Part shown: one piece after another, positions 44,648 through 56,252 of the stretch
Layout: each line of letters begins with the position of its first letter
How positions within the stretch are numbered: the first letter of the stretch is position 1
From: Sorghum bicolor
Lineage: Eukaryota > Streptophyta > Magnoliopsida > Poales > Poaceae
DNA: 64,000 bases
Direction: 5' to 3'
NCBI RefSeq assembly: GCF_000003195.3
Contig: NC_012874.2
Location: 59,375,448-59,439,447, forward strand
Made by a program: the position numbers and the translations under genes
The notes under the pieces: model-generated
The model's input: only the letters and a program-made list of their open reading frames with translations
What the model was told of the DNA's origin: nothing
Databases searched by the model: none

Positions 44648-46772
44648 ATGGTCATCGTTCCCGCTTCTGCGGCCGTGCCTGAAGGCCTCACGTTCACTGT
44701 CGGCCATATCACATGGACGACTCGCTGCGGCGGCCTCACGACCACGGCTTCGGAAGAAACCCAGATCCAATCTAGGACAACAGCGGCATCGGCTCCGACC
44801 ACAATGACACTGAGCACTCGACCACCACTTCCTCGCTACAAGGGAAAGAAAGTCGACGGCTCGGACATTTTCCAAGCCCTTGATCGCGCCGATCTCAAGC
44901 TTCTCGAAGCTTCCTGACTAGTAGATGGGATCTCGCGCCAGTCTGATCAAGCCGCGCCAACGGATTTTTTCAAATCCTGCCGGCCAACTCGTGTCGTCAC
45001 ACACGAACGGCTGGGTACATCTCTGACGATAACTTCCACCCCCTCAGGACGGTCCGTCGAACTCAAGGCTGATACAGATCAAGGTTCCCCTTACGGGCTA
45101 AACAACTCAGCCGTTCACTATTCACGGCACGTCCAATCCCTATTCAACAGGGCAGGTTGGTTGCCAAAACGGAGCGGTCGACCAGCTCGTCACTACGTCA
45201 ACATGGTGACAATCCAAGAACTACGGGACGGCCAGGCTTCCAGCACAAACTCCAGCACTGGATCCGTTCCCACCGAAGTTATAAATTCTGAGGACGAAGA
45301 CTACGACTGGATTTACCACCGTATCCTCCGGGTTTCTCTCGCTTCCCGGTCTTTCCACCCCGGCGAGGAGACCTCATCTTCAATGTCAGCGGCGATGAAC
45401 CGGTCGTTGATGGAGAGATAGATGAGCAGAGGCACCTCCGCGAGCAGCGCAATGCCGACCGCGCCCGACGACGCGCGGACGAGGAACGACAACTCCCGCC
45501 GCATAACCTCAGCGATGCTTTTGACATGGTCGGGGATCAGCAAGTCTACAAAACGCCAAACGCTAACATGGCTGTTGCCATGGCAAACCTAGATCAACTC
45601 CCTGATACTCCCGAGTGCCAGGGTGTCCGATCCAGCGTACGCGCGCATCTGATCGCCGTGATGGGACCGACAGCCACCTTGCTTAAAAGGGTCCAAGCTA
45701 TCTCCTATGCTGAGGTCTCCTCCGACCAGACTCATCGCAGCCGGACCTCACCACAACCCAGCGAGCACCACCGTAGCCGTTCCCCCAACAATCGTCGAAA
45801 GGGTTCACGGCGTGACAATGGTGGTCGGGACGCCGGCGGCTACCGCGAGCAGAATCATGGGCGTGGTCAGGAAGTAAACCAGGACAGGGATCTTCGATAC
45901 AACATCCCTCCCAAGGACGCCCGGGACCGCATCAATAGGCGCGCCACGGAGAGAGCGGTGCACGAAAACCTGCGTCGCATCGAGTACGATGCCACGCACG
46001 GTCCTCCGGGCCTGAGACAGTTTTCCTCACACCTACGCCAGGTCGTGTGGCCCCGTAATTTTAAGCTCGAGAAACTCAAAAAATACGACGGCAAGGAAAA
46101 CCCAGAGAACTGGATCACTCTCTATGAGATTGCAGTCCGCTCAGCAGCAGGAGATGAGCATGTCATGGCCAACTACTTCCCAGTCGTCCTCGACCAGGCT
46201 GGTCATCAATGGCTCCTGGGCCTGCCTGAAGACTCTTTCGATTCCTGGGAAGAACTGCGCCAAGCATTTATCGACAATTTCATCGCTACCTGTGAGCAGC
46301 CTGGGAACAAGTACGACCTCGAGAGGATAAGGGACATGAAAAACGAGCCTCTGCGCGATTACATCCGACGATTCTCGGATATGTGTCTTAAGATCCCGAA
46401 AATTTCCAAGACGAGGCCATATCTGCTTTCATCAAAGGGCTACGCTTCCACGAAGCGCTGAGGAACAAGCTACTGTGCAAAAGGCTAATGACGATGGCCG
46501 AGCTCCTAGCCACAGCTAAAAATTACGCCGACGCCGACGACGCAGAAAAACTCATCTGGGACGATGCGAGAGGTCCCAACCAACCTCCCCGACGAGACGA
46601 CAGTCGCGGTCGTTTCGACAACAGGAACCATCGTCGCCCCGACAACCGCGACCACAGAGAAGGTTGGGACAGGCGGCGTGACAATCGCGATGACTTTAGA
46701 GGCAAGCGCCCTCGCGACCACGACCACGAGGTGAATACGGTCAAGCGTCCTAATGGGAGGCGAGATTACTAG
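44648..46772 (+). pseudogene. gag: Gag of element B, broken
   Basis: A Gag frame starts at ATG 44648 (MVIVPASAAVPEG). It has a TGA stop at 44915-44917, continues in the same frame to about 45380, shifts frame, and runs as a 311-codon segment to about 46405. That part includes the retrotransposon gag core (NWITLYEIAVRSAAGDEHVM, WEELRQAFIDNFIATCEQPG). It shifts frame again and continues through MTMAELLATAKNYADADD and an Arg/Asp-rich tail to a TAG at 46770. The next segment carries a CX2HX4HX4C variant knuckle (CQLHPKSNHTMEEC) at about 46803-46844. At least two frameshifts and two stops make it non-functional. Confidence 0.85.
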
Positions 46773-49700
46773 GAAGACTACAACAAGACGTTGAAAGGGC
46801 CATGCCAACTGCATCCAAAATCCAACCACACGATGGAGGAATGTCACGTCCTCAAAAGCATTTACACGCGGCGGGCTGCTCAAGATGACCCCGCCAAGAA
46901 AAACGGAAAACAGGACGGGCGCGGTCACGAAGACGAAGACGAGGACCAGGATAGGGACCCACGACACCAGTATGTCAGTCCTACCGACGTGGTCCACTCC
47001 ATCTTCGGAGGCAAGGTCTCCATCGAGTCTAAGCGAGAAAGAAAGCTCTTAAAGAGAGCCTGCCTCAACATAGACAGCACGGATGGCCTGATCGCCGATC
47101 CGAAATTTCCTCCCTGGTCGCATAGGGAGATCTCCTTCAGCAGGAAGGATCAGTGGGCCGCCATCCCGGAGCCAGGACGTCTCCCTCTAATCTTGGATCC
47201 TTGCATCAACAGCATCAGATTCGAGCGCGTGCTCGTCGATGGGGGAAGTTCCATTGACATCCTCTTTCGCAACAGCTTGCCTGCACTCAAGATAACTCCG
47301 GCACAACTAAAGCCCTACGACGCTCAATTCTGGGGAGTCTTACCAGGTCAAAGTTCAGTACCCCTCGGACAGATAACGCTGCCTGTACAGTTCGGAACAT
47401 CCAACCACTTTCGAACGAAGTTCGTCAACTTTGTGGTCGCCGACTTTGATGGAACTTACCATGCTATACTGGGCCGACCATCGCTGACAAAGTTCATGGC
47501 AGTTCCACATTACTCATACCTGGTCCTCAAAATGCCTACAGAGAAGGGCGTCCTAACTGTCAGGGGCAATGTCTACACCGCATACACTTGCGAGGAGGAA
47601 AGCTTCAAGATCACCGAAGCAATTGATCTTTCAATCCACATGGCAGAAACAGCAGCTCAAGCTGCACAGCTCTCTCCAGACCAGCTCCGACTACCCGAGC
47701 AGGAGATCGCTAGGAAGAATTCAAAGTCCAAAGAATACAAGGAAGTACAGCTGGTCGATGGCAGCCCCGAGAAGACGGCCCTCATCGGGGCCAATCTGGA
47801 CACTAAATAGGAAGACGCACTCGTCAGGTTTCTAAGGGACAACGTGAGCGTTTTCGCATGGAAACCCGTTGATATGTCAGGCGTCCCAGGAAACCTGATC
47901 GAGCACTCCTTAAACGTCCCGAAGACCGCAAGACCCATCAAGCAAAAGCTGCGATGGTTCCTCGTGACAAAAATGAGGCTATTATGACAGAAATAACACG
48001 GCTTCTAGCAGTCGGATTTATAAAAGAAGTGTATCATCCCGATTAGCTCGCCAATCCGGTTCTTGTACGCAAAAAGAATAACGAATAGAGAATGTGCGTT
48101 GATTACACTGATCTCAATAAACACTGTCCTAAAGATCCTTTCGGTCTCCCTCGCATCGACGAGGTGGTCGACTCAACGGCCGGATGTGAACTCCTCTCCT
48201 TTCTAGACTGCTACTCTGGTTATCACCAGATCTCGCTAAAGGAAGATGACCAGATCAAAACATCTTTCATCACTCCTTTTGGCGCATATTGCTACACGAC
48301 CATGTCCTTTGGACTCAAAAACGCCGGAGCCACCTATCAACGGGCCATCCAGTAGTGCCTCCACGATGAGATTCGCGATGACCTCGTCGAGGCTTATGTA
48401 GATAACGTCATAGTCAAAACAAAGGATGCGAGCACTCTGGTCGCCAATCTAGACCAAACTTTTAAGGCACTAAACAAATACAAGTGGAAGCTTAACCCCA
48501 AAAAGTGCATCTTTGGGGTCCCCTCCGGTCTACTGCTCAGCAACGTCGTCAGCCGCGACGGCATACGGCCGAATCTTCAAAAGTAAAAGCAGTACTCGAC
48601 ATGCGACCACCTAAGAATGTCAAGGATATTCAGAAGCTCACCGGATGCATGGCTGCCCTCAGTCATTTCATCTCTAGACTGGGAGAAAAAGGCCTCCCCT
48701 TCTTCAAACTCTTGAAGGCGTCGGAAAAATTCTCCTGGACAGAGGAAGCTGACGCTGCGTTCACCCAGCTCAAGACCTTCCTCACCTCACCGCCTGTTCT
48801 CACAGTCCCTCAGCCCAATGAAGACCTACTCCTTTACATCGCAGCAACAGACAGGGTTGTCTCCACGGCAATAGTAATCGAGCGAGACGAGCCAGGCCAC
48901 ATCTACAAGATCCAGAGACCCGTTTATTTCATAAGCGAAGTCTTAAACGAGTCCAAGACCAGGTACCCACAAATACAGAAGCTCATATACGCCATCCTAA
49001 TAACGTCCAGGAAGCTTAAGCACAACTTCGATGGCCACCGGGTCTTGGTGACCACCAGCTTTCCTCTGGGAGACATTCTGCGCAACAAGGACGCCAACGG
49101 CAGAATTGTAAAATGGGCAATGGAATTATGCCCATTCTCCCTAGATTTCTAGAGCCGCACTACCGTGAAGTCTCAGGCCCTGGTCGATTTCATCGCGGAG
49201 TGGACGGACCTCAATGAACCTTCCTTCTCCGACATCTCCGACCACTGGTCAATGTTCTTCGACGGGTCCTTGCAAATCAACAGTGCCGGCGCCGGGATAC
49301 TCTTTGTGTCGCCTAAAAAGGACAAACTACGCTACGTCCTTAGAATCCTCTTTCCAGCGTCAAACAATGTCGCCGAGTATGAAGCGTGCCTACACAGCAT
49401 ACGACTAGCCGTCGAACTGGGAGTCAAACGCCTCTACGTCCACGGCGACTCTGCCTTAATTATCAACCAGCTCAACAAGGAATGGGACACAACCCACGAG
49501 AAGAAGGACCTCTACTGCAAAGAAATCCGCAAATGGGAATCCAACTTCTACGGCATAGAGTATATCCACGTGGTCCGGGATAAGAACCAGGCAGCGGATG
49601 CGCTGTCAAAATTAGGGTCATCTTGGGCCCAGACCCCGCAAGGCATTTTCGTTCAGGACATCCACGCGCCAAGTGTGGGCACAGACCTGGTCGAAAAGCA

Positions 49701-50994
49701 ACCAAATGAGGCAATGCTCATAGACGACGCTACTCCGACTACCAGCAGCCGTGACTGGCGCACCCCTTTCATCAGTTATATATCGGACGGGTCGGGCTTT
49801 CAGGATAAAACGGAGAACGAGCGCCTCATTCGATGATCCAAGAATTACATACTCGTGGATGGCAAACTTATGCGAAAGAACGCAAGTTCTGAAGTACTGC
49901 TCAAATGCATATCCCAAGATGACGGCATCAAGCACTTGGATGACATACACGCCGGATCCTGCGGCAACCACGCGGCCTCCAGAACACTGGTCGGGAAGGC
50001 CTTCCGAGCAGGTTTTTACTGGCCAACCGCGGTCACCGACGCCGAGAAACTGGTCCGACATTGTGAAGGATGCCAGTTCTTTGCCAAGAGGACCCACGTA
50101 CCAGCTCACGAAATTCAAACTATTCCATCATCCTGGCCTTTCGCCTGCTGGGGCCTCGACATGATCGGGCCATTTAAACCGGCTCCCGGCAACTTCAAGT
50201 TCGTCTTCGTGCTAATCGACAAGTTCTCGAAGTGGATCGAATATATGCCACTGGTCAAAGCAACCTCCGAGAAGGCCATGGAGTTCCTTAATCAAATCAT
50301 ACACAGATTCGGGATCCCCAATAGTATAATCACCGACTTGGGCACTCAATTCACTGGCACTACGTTCTGGGACTTCTGCGATGACATGGGCATAGTCATA
50401 AAGTACGTGTCAGTAGCTCACCCACGAGCAAACGGTCAAGTAGAGCGCGCGAACGGAATGATTATCGATGCCCTAAAGAAAAGGTTGTACACCGAGAATG
50501 ATAGAGCACCTGGTTGATGGATGAAAGAGTTACCGGCAGTGGTCTGGGGTCTCCGAACACAGGCTAGTCGCAACACGGGTGTGTCACCCTACTTCATGGT
50601 TTACGGCACCGAAGCAGTGCTTCCGTCAGACATAACCTTCGGATCTCCAAGAATTGAAAACTTTGACCAGTCAACGGCTGACAATGCCACGGAGCTCGAA
50701 ATCAACTGCATGGAGGAAAAGCGCCTAATTTCATGTCTTCGAACAGCAAAGTATCTCGAAGCCATCAGGCGGTACCACAACAGGAACGTCAAAGACCGTT
50801 CCTTTGTGGTCGGTGATCTGGTACTAAAGTGGAAAACAAGCCAAGAAGGAGCGCACAAGTTATCCAGACCTTGGGAAGGACCCTTTGTGGTCGCCGAAGT
50901 CGCACGCCCTACATCCTACAGACTGGCGTATCCAGACGGAACACGCCTACCTAATTCTTGGCACATAAACAAACTGCGTCGTTTCTATCCATAA
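46773..50994 (+). pseudogene. pol: Pol of element B: protease, RT, two RNase H, integrase, broken
   Basis: Domains in order: protease (VDGGSSIDILF, about 47236); RT from 47811; RNase H (about 48815-49150); second, archaeal-type RNase H (MFFDGSLQINSAGAG, about 49252; NNVAEYEAC; HGDSALIINQL); integrase (zinc CEGCQFFA; GLDMIGPF, ITDLGTQF, NGQVERANG, so D, D and E all present). In-frame stops lie at 47808, 48044, 48086, 48353, 49150, 49834 and 50515. Frame shifts occur near 47955 and 48587. The RT box reads YVDN instead of YVDD (codon at 48404-48406). The final frame closes at 50992-50994. It cannot make an active polyprotein. Confidence 0.9.
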
Positions 50995-51288
50995 GTTCTA
51001 GTACCTTTTGCTTGTAAGTTTCTTATAATTAGCAATAATAAAAGTTCTCTTTTTCGCTATATATTTTTTACACGCAGAGCTTTCGACGAGCACAACAATC
51101 TTCCTCTACGGCGAAGATCCTTAACGATTATTAATCAAACACAGTGATACATCACTCAGATAACATTGCAGCGCTCAACATCATGGTCATGAAAAATCAA
51201 ACTTTATTACAAACTTTATATACAGAGTTTACAATAAAACACCCCTCTAGGTGGTTCCTAGTCTACTACTACAGACTATTCTACAGGC

Positions 51289-54200
51289 TTACTGCTCGGG
51301 CTGATCACCCGCTCGGCCTTGCTGCCCAGTCGGAGGGGTTGGGGCCACCGGCGCCTGGCTGGTCGAGACCGCAGGCGTCGACCGCCCATCTCTGGCAATG
51401 GACGCTCCCGACAACTCTCTGGCTGATCTATCTGACCCCGGCTGGTCGGGGGGCGTGGCCGTCCCGCAGAGGTTGATGTCACCGATCACCGTCGACGACA
51501 AGTCAAGCAGGCCGACACGAAGGTCGTCTACCTCTTGCGGACCAACCTCTTTGGGGTACCCCCTCTCCAGTCGGGACAGGTCGACGAGAGGATAGTGGGC
51601 GCACACCATGCTGAGGACGTGCGTGCTGGCGAATTCCCCGGCGTCCTTGACGAACTGCTGGAGCCAGCCCCATGCCCATTGCGCCTTCTCGACTGGCGTC
51701 AGCTTCGGCGCACGAGGCTGGTCTTTAGGGAGCTCGGGGCTGATCAAGTCAAGAACCGGGGCCACTCCTTTCCAAAGCTTGATGCAATTGGTCTTCCAGG
51801 AGTCCCGGTCCTTGATCAGCTCGTCCAAATACTTCTTGGTGTTCACCTTGAGCACTACAAACCAAGCAGGCGGTCAGTTCGCAAATAAGAAAAGACGCGT
51901 TGAGCGACCAAATAAAAAAGGGGTAGCACGGCTATTACCAGACAACTCCCGATTCCTGTTGCATAGCTCCTCGTCAGCTCGGCGCCCGGCCTCCAACGCC
52001 CCGGCAAGCTCCTGGCCGAGCTCTCCTTCTCCTGCCGGAGGCGTGCAACCTCCTCCTCCAAGTCTGCAGGAACAATCCATGGTCAACAAAACTGACTACA
52101 CGGCTACATACAGCTGCTCGGAATACGCGACTGACCACTCCTTTGCCGATCCTGGTCGGCCAACCGCCGATTGAGGTCGAGAAGGCTCTCTTCTTGAGCA
52201 CTCATCTCGGCCGTCTTCTCCCCGGTTTCCGACCGAAGCTGATCCACCTCCGCGGACAGGGCCTTGTTCTCGGCCACAATGCCCACAATCTGGTCGAAGC
52301 ACCTTTTCCGGTACTTCGCCGTTTTCATCGCGCCCTGCAAGAAGAATACGTGCTGAACCCAGGAACATCGCACATAAGCATTGTGCAGCGCAAGGGACCA
52401 CTTACCTTAACCTCGTCCACAAGACGTTTCGCTGCGCGCTCCACCCTCGCGGCCTCCTCCGTCTCCGCGAGCTCTTCATGTCCAATGAAGTGGTCCCCGC
52501 ATTGGCGCCACACGTAGACGTGCTGGCGACCATCACGGGGACGACCTTGGATCTCCTCCACTTCATCGTCGGAGGCCGCCCGGGTCTCCTCGTTCGTCGC
52601 GCTGCCACCAGCCGTGGTCGCAGGCATCACTGGACCCTGACGCAGTCTAGGGGAACCTACAGGCGAAGAGGCCCCTGCTTAGGGCGGGGTTGGGACTCCC
52701 CTTTCTTCAGTTGGTGGAGGAGTTGGGGCTCTGCTCTCCTCCTCCACAACGTTGCTCGGAGAAGGCGTCCTCGTAGATACCTCGTTCCTCGTAGGGACTG
52801 GATGCTCCTCGATGCTCTCAGCCGCGGTCGTCGCCGCGGGCTGCTCGGTGGTCTGTGGCGCGGCGTCCCCAACGGCAGCAACAGGCTCGGCCGCCCTCTG
52901 GCCAGCAATGTGGTCAGGGTCGACGTCCGATGCCGCGCTAACAACAAGACGACATTTAAACAGTATCAAAACCAGTAACAAAACGCAAAATATCGCAGTA
53001 CGAAAGTAAGATCAAAAACTTACAGGTCAGAGCGCCTGTGTGTCGCGGTGAACCTCCTCCTGGTCCTACCGGTCGGTGCCTGCGCCCCCGTCTCTATGAC
53101 GCGCGTCGGCTCAGCGTGCGGTGCAGGCGGGTCGCTGGTCACCCGACCAGTGGTGACCGGCGTAGCGTCCGGACGACTGCGCAGCCTCTGGACCAAAGAA
53201 GGCGCGGCCTCCTCCTCCTCGTCGTCGTCGGTGATCCGGACGAGCCGATGGCGCTTCGGCGCCTGGCTGCTCTCTGCCGGCAGCGCTTCTGCAGGGGAGG
53301 GGTCTACTGCCAGCGGCCTTTTGCCCGCCACTCTCTCTTCGGTGGTCGGGGCGGGATCGTTCTGCTCCTCTTCGCTGCTAGTGTATCGAGCACACCGAGC
53401 AGCATCGCCCTCTGGCGGGTCTACCCCCGCGGGATTCTCCATGCCAGGTGCCAGCGATATGTACACCGCGCACCGGTCAACGTCTCCAATCTGCAACACA
53501 ATCAAAGACAAGTCAACAACTGGAAGAACAAGTACTAAGGAGGTAACATCAGTCAGTAACATTACCTTAGGAGCTGGTCGCCCCAGCTTGAAGGCCTACA
53601 CCCGATCACCACTTCAAACAAAGTTGTTGTCTGCAAAGTTGAACAGCTCGTTCAACAGCTGTTGCACTTCTGCCTTCTCTAGAACCTCAGGACTCATCCT
53701 GGTCGGGTCCTGGCTCCCCGCGTACTCGTACGCCGAGTGTACCCTCTTCTGGCAGGGCATCACACGACGACAGATGAAGTTGCCGACCACTCCTGGCCCG
53801 TCTAAACAGGACCAGTCGATCAGCTTCATCAGGTCTTCCACCTGACCAGTGAACGCCGGGCGGTCTGTCCAGCTGATCCTCTTCTCTAGAATGTAGCCCA
53901 CGTCGCAGAACATGGAGCTGCCCCGGCTCTTCCCTGACGTAGAACCACTTCTTATACCATTCGGTGAGCGAAGTATTCCACGGGCAGTTGAGATACCGGT
54001 TCTTCATCCCGTCGCGCAGATTGAGGTATACTCTACCTGCAATCTTGGAGCCTCCAACTGCTCCCTTCTTCCTCAAACAGAAAAGGTAGCGGAAGAGATC
54101 GAAGTGCGGCTCTATCCCAACATAGGCCTTGCACAGATGGATGAAAGTAGAAATAAGAAGAATGGAGTTCGGGTGCAGATTGCAGATCCCGATCTTATAG

Positions 54201-54454
54201 TAAAGAAGAAGCCCCTGGAGAAAAGGATGGACAGGAATCCCAAAGCCCCTCTTGAAAAAATCTTCGAAAACCACGATCTCACCGGCACGGGGGTCGGGGT
54301 AGCTCTCCCCCTCTGGCGCCCTCCAGCCGCCGAGCTCTTGGCTGTGCAGCAGCCCCATACCGACGAGGTCGTTGAGGGACCTCACGCTGCTCCAGGACTT
54401 CTTCCACTCCTTAGTCATCAGCTCGGCCCTCTTCTTTGAGTCACTCTTCGCCAT
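51289..54454 (-). pseudogene. Antisense spliced gene of the Tat element (putative gypsy-type transposon protein)
   Basis: Minus-strand gene between integrase and 3' LTR. Likely start ATG at 54454 (MAKSDSKKRAELMTKEWKK). Exons inferred from GT-AG borders: 54454-53566, 53490-53024, 52937-52406, 52334-52136, 52063-51939, 51854-51289. Exon 1 carries a conserved globular region (GIPVHPFLQGLLLYYKI, KAYVGIEPHFDLFRYLF, WNTSLTEWYKKWFYV) typical of the Pfam family 'putative gypsy type transposon' (PF04195, recalled). Exons 2-3 are acidic and Pro/Thr-rich, with DDDEEEE. Exons 4-5 look like coiled coil (ENKALSAEVDQLRSET). Exon 6 begins LKVNTKKYLDELIKDRDSWK. Defects: a 1-base frameshift near 53923, stops near 53615 and a TAA at 52679. 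Function unknown. Confidence 0.75.
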
Positions 54455-54875
54455 TGACGCTGCGGGAACGACTGTGAGTTGGGAGGACTGACGGTGATTG
54501 CAGAAGGCAAGAATGGCAAGAATGGAAAGAAGGCAATGGCAGGGTAAATAATACGGGGGCAATGCCAAGTTTTTATAAGCAACAACTCCACCCTTCCCAC
54601 TTCCCGCACTCTTGGGAAGTGGGCGGGCCCAGCGGCGGATGCAGCGTTTCGGTTTTCAACAATTACCGGCAGTTAATACGGCCGCCTTTTTGTATTATTG
54701 ATGGTTTCCTTTTCTTGAACTGCGCAAAGAGCGGCTGCACAGTTACCAGGCGCACCTTTTCACGCAGCCATCTGACAATGCATCAGAATGTCTTGTCACA
54801 TCACACATTAATGTGTCAAGATGCCCTTTTTCCAAAAATAACAGACAAAAATTGGTGAAGGACGGACGTTCCTGA

Positions 54876-55170
54876 AGACTGCAGCGACCACCGAGCACTA
54901 TACGCTCGGGGACTGGTCGACCAGTCTGCCAGTTTGGAGACCTGGAGACTGCACCTACCACCGAGCACTATACGCTCGGTGACTGGTTGACCAGTCTGCC
55001 AGTTTGGAGACCTGGAGACTACACCGACCACCGAGCCCTATATGCTGGGGGACTGGTCGCCCAGTCTGCCAGTTTAGAAAACTGGGGACTGTACCGACCA
55101 CCAAGCGTTATATGCTCGGGGACTGGTCGATTAGCCTATACGATGGCAAACGAGCATGATATGCTCGGGG
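54876..55170. repeat. 70-bp tandem array in the 3' region of element B
   Basis: Units begin at 54891, 54961, 55031 and 55101 (CCGAGCACTATACGCTCGGGG, then ACTGGTCGACCAGTCTGCC...), exactly 70 bp apart and decaying to the right. The same unit type is seen in element A. Confidence 0.92.
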
Positions 55171-55648
55171 ACTGGATAGTTCTAATTTTTTAGATCTTGC
55201 TACAAGGCTCATACTTCGCCTTCCAGCAAGCTCGGGGACTACATCGGTACGATGCATCTGGCGATGCATTTCAGTTTTAGAATTTCTATGAAGACTTTTT
55301 TGACCCTGGCACCACGTGCCTACGTCACCTACTACCAGGCTCGGGGACTAAGTGGGCACACTTCACCTTGCGGTGAATATGCTTGCTTTTTGGAAGACTG
55401 TACTTTTTATAAAAGTAAAGTGGGCACACTTCATCGAGAAAAGAAATATTTTTTCTCAAGAGCACCATGCATTCTTCGAACAACTTGCTTCTTCGACGTC
55501 AATGTTGGTCAACTATTTTTTGAGTTGGTCAAAATACCGTTGCAACTGTTTGGACGACTTTCATGCTAATCGAAGATGTTAAGCCTTGCTGATCGAAGAA
55601 GCTCAAGACGGCGTGTTACATCACAATACATGGTGCTCGGGGACTAGC

Positions 55649-56108
55649 TGTGGGGGTATAAACCCCTATACCCTTACGGCTAGACTTGGGCTAGGAGGCT
55701 TGGTCCATTACGAGACGAGTTTGAGGCTTGATCCGACTGCTCAGAGTTTCGCGCAAGGAAACAAGACATGGAGATCAAGCAGGATTCTAGTCGGTTAGAA
55801 TAGGAATTGATATCGAACTATCTATGGCGATTGTAACCGACTAGGATTAGTTTCCAGATCTGTAACCCTGCCCTCCGGACTATATAAGGAGGGGCAAGGG
55901 ACCCCCCTAGGACACATGATTCTCTCAACACAATCCAATACAATCAGACGCAGGACGTAGGTATTACGCCCACACGGCGGCCGAACCTGGATAAAAACCT
56001 TGTCCGTGTCTTGCGTCACCATCAAGTTCGTAGCTTGCGCACCGTCTACCGACAAACTACTACCGTGGGTATACCCCAAGGTAGACTGCCGACTAGCTTT
56101 CGTCGACA
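55649..56108 (+). repeat. 3' LTR of element B (460 bp)
   Basis: Same ends and length as the 5' LTR, with nine substitutions. TATA box at 55881-55887. It is directly preceded by GCTCGGGGACTAGC, the likely plus-strand priming region. Confidence 0.96.
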
Positions 56109-56113
56109 CACTT

Positions 56114-56171
56114 AGTATAGAGGTTAGTACTAGGGTTTCATCAATTATCCAAAACCAAACTAGGGCTTTCA
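56114..56171 (+). mobile_element. Element D: solo LTR, right part
   Basis: The last 58 bp of D, ending AACTAGGGCTTTCA, followed by the CTTGT duplication. It is separated from the left part by element B. Confidence 0.78.
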
Positions 56172-56252
56172 CTTGTCGACTAGTCTCTACGTTATGCTTG
56201 AAGACTGTGCCGACCATCGAGCACGTTTACGCTCCTAACCACGCTCGGAGAC
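56172..56252 (+). mobile_element. Element A, part 3
   Basis: After removal of one CTTGT copy the sequence runs on from 42464 as ...GAGACTTGTCGACTAGTCT, matching the 70-bp unit of element B (GGGGACTGGTCGACCAGTCT). It ends abruptly at the LINE sequence near 56252, so its 3' LTR is missing. Confidence 0.7.

Larger units (their letters stand above)
44140..56108 (+). mobile_element. Element B: full-length Tat-lineage Gypsy retrotransposon
   Basis: A 12-kb element with 460-bp LTRs, flanked by CACTT on both sides (44135-44139 and 56109-56113), inserted into solo LTR D. Order: LTR, PBS, gag, protease, RT, RNase H, second RNase H, integrase, then a non-pol region with an antisense gene, a 70-bp tandem array and the 3' LTR. 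The extra RNase H and the long region after integrase are Tat-lineage (RIRE2/Grande-like) traits. Coding frames carry many stops and several frameshifts. The LTRs differ at nine positions in 460, eight of them transitions. Confidence 0.95.

Noticed and set aside
54876..55170. The 70-bp array as a CRISPR-like array
   Set aside because: Units are contiguous without unique spacers, and it lies in a plant retrotransposon.
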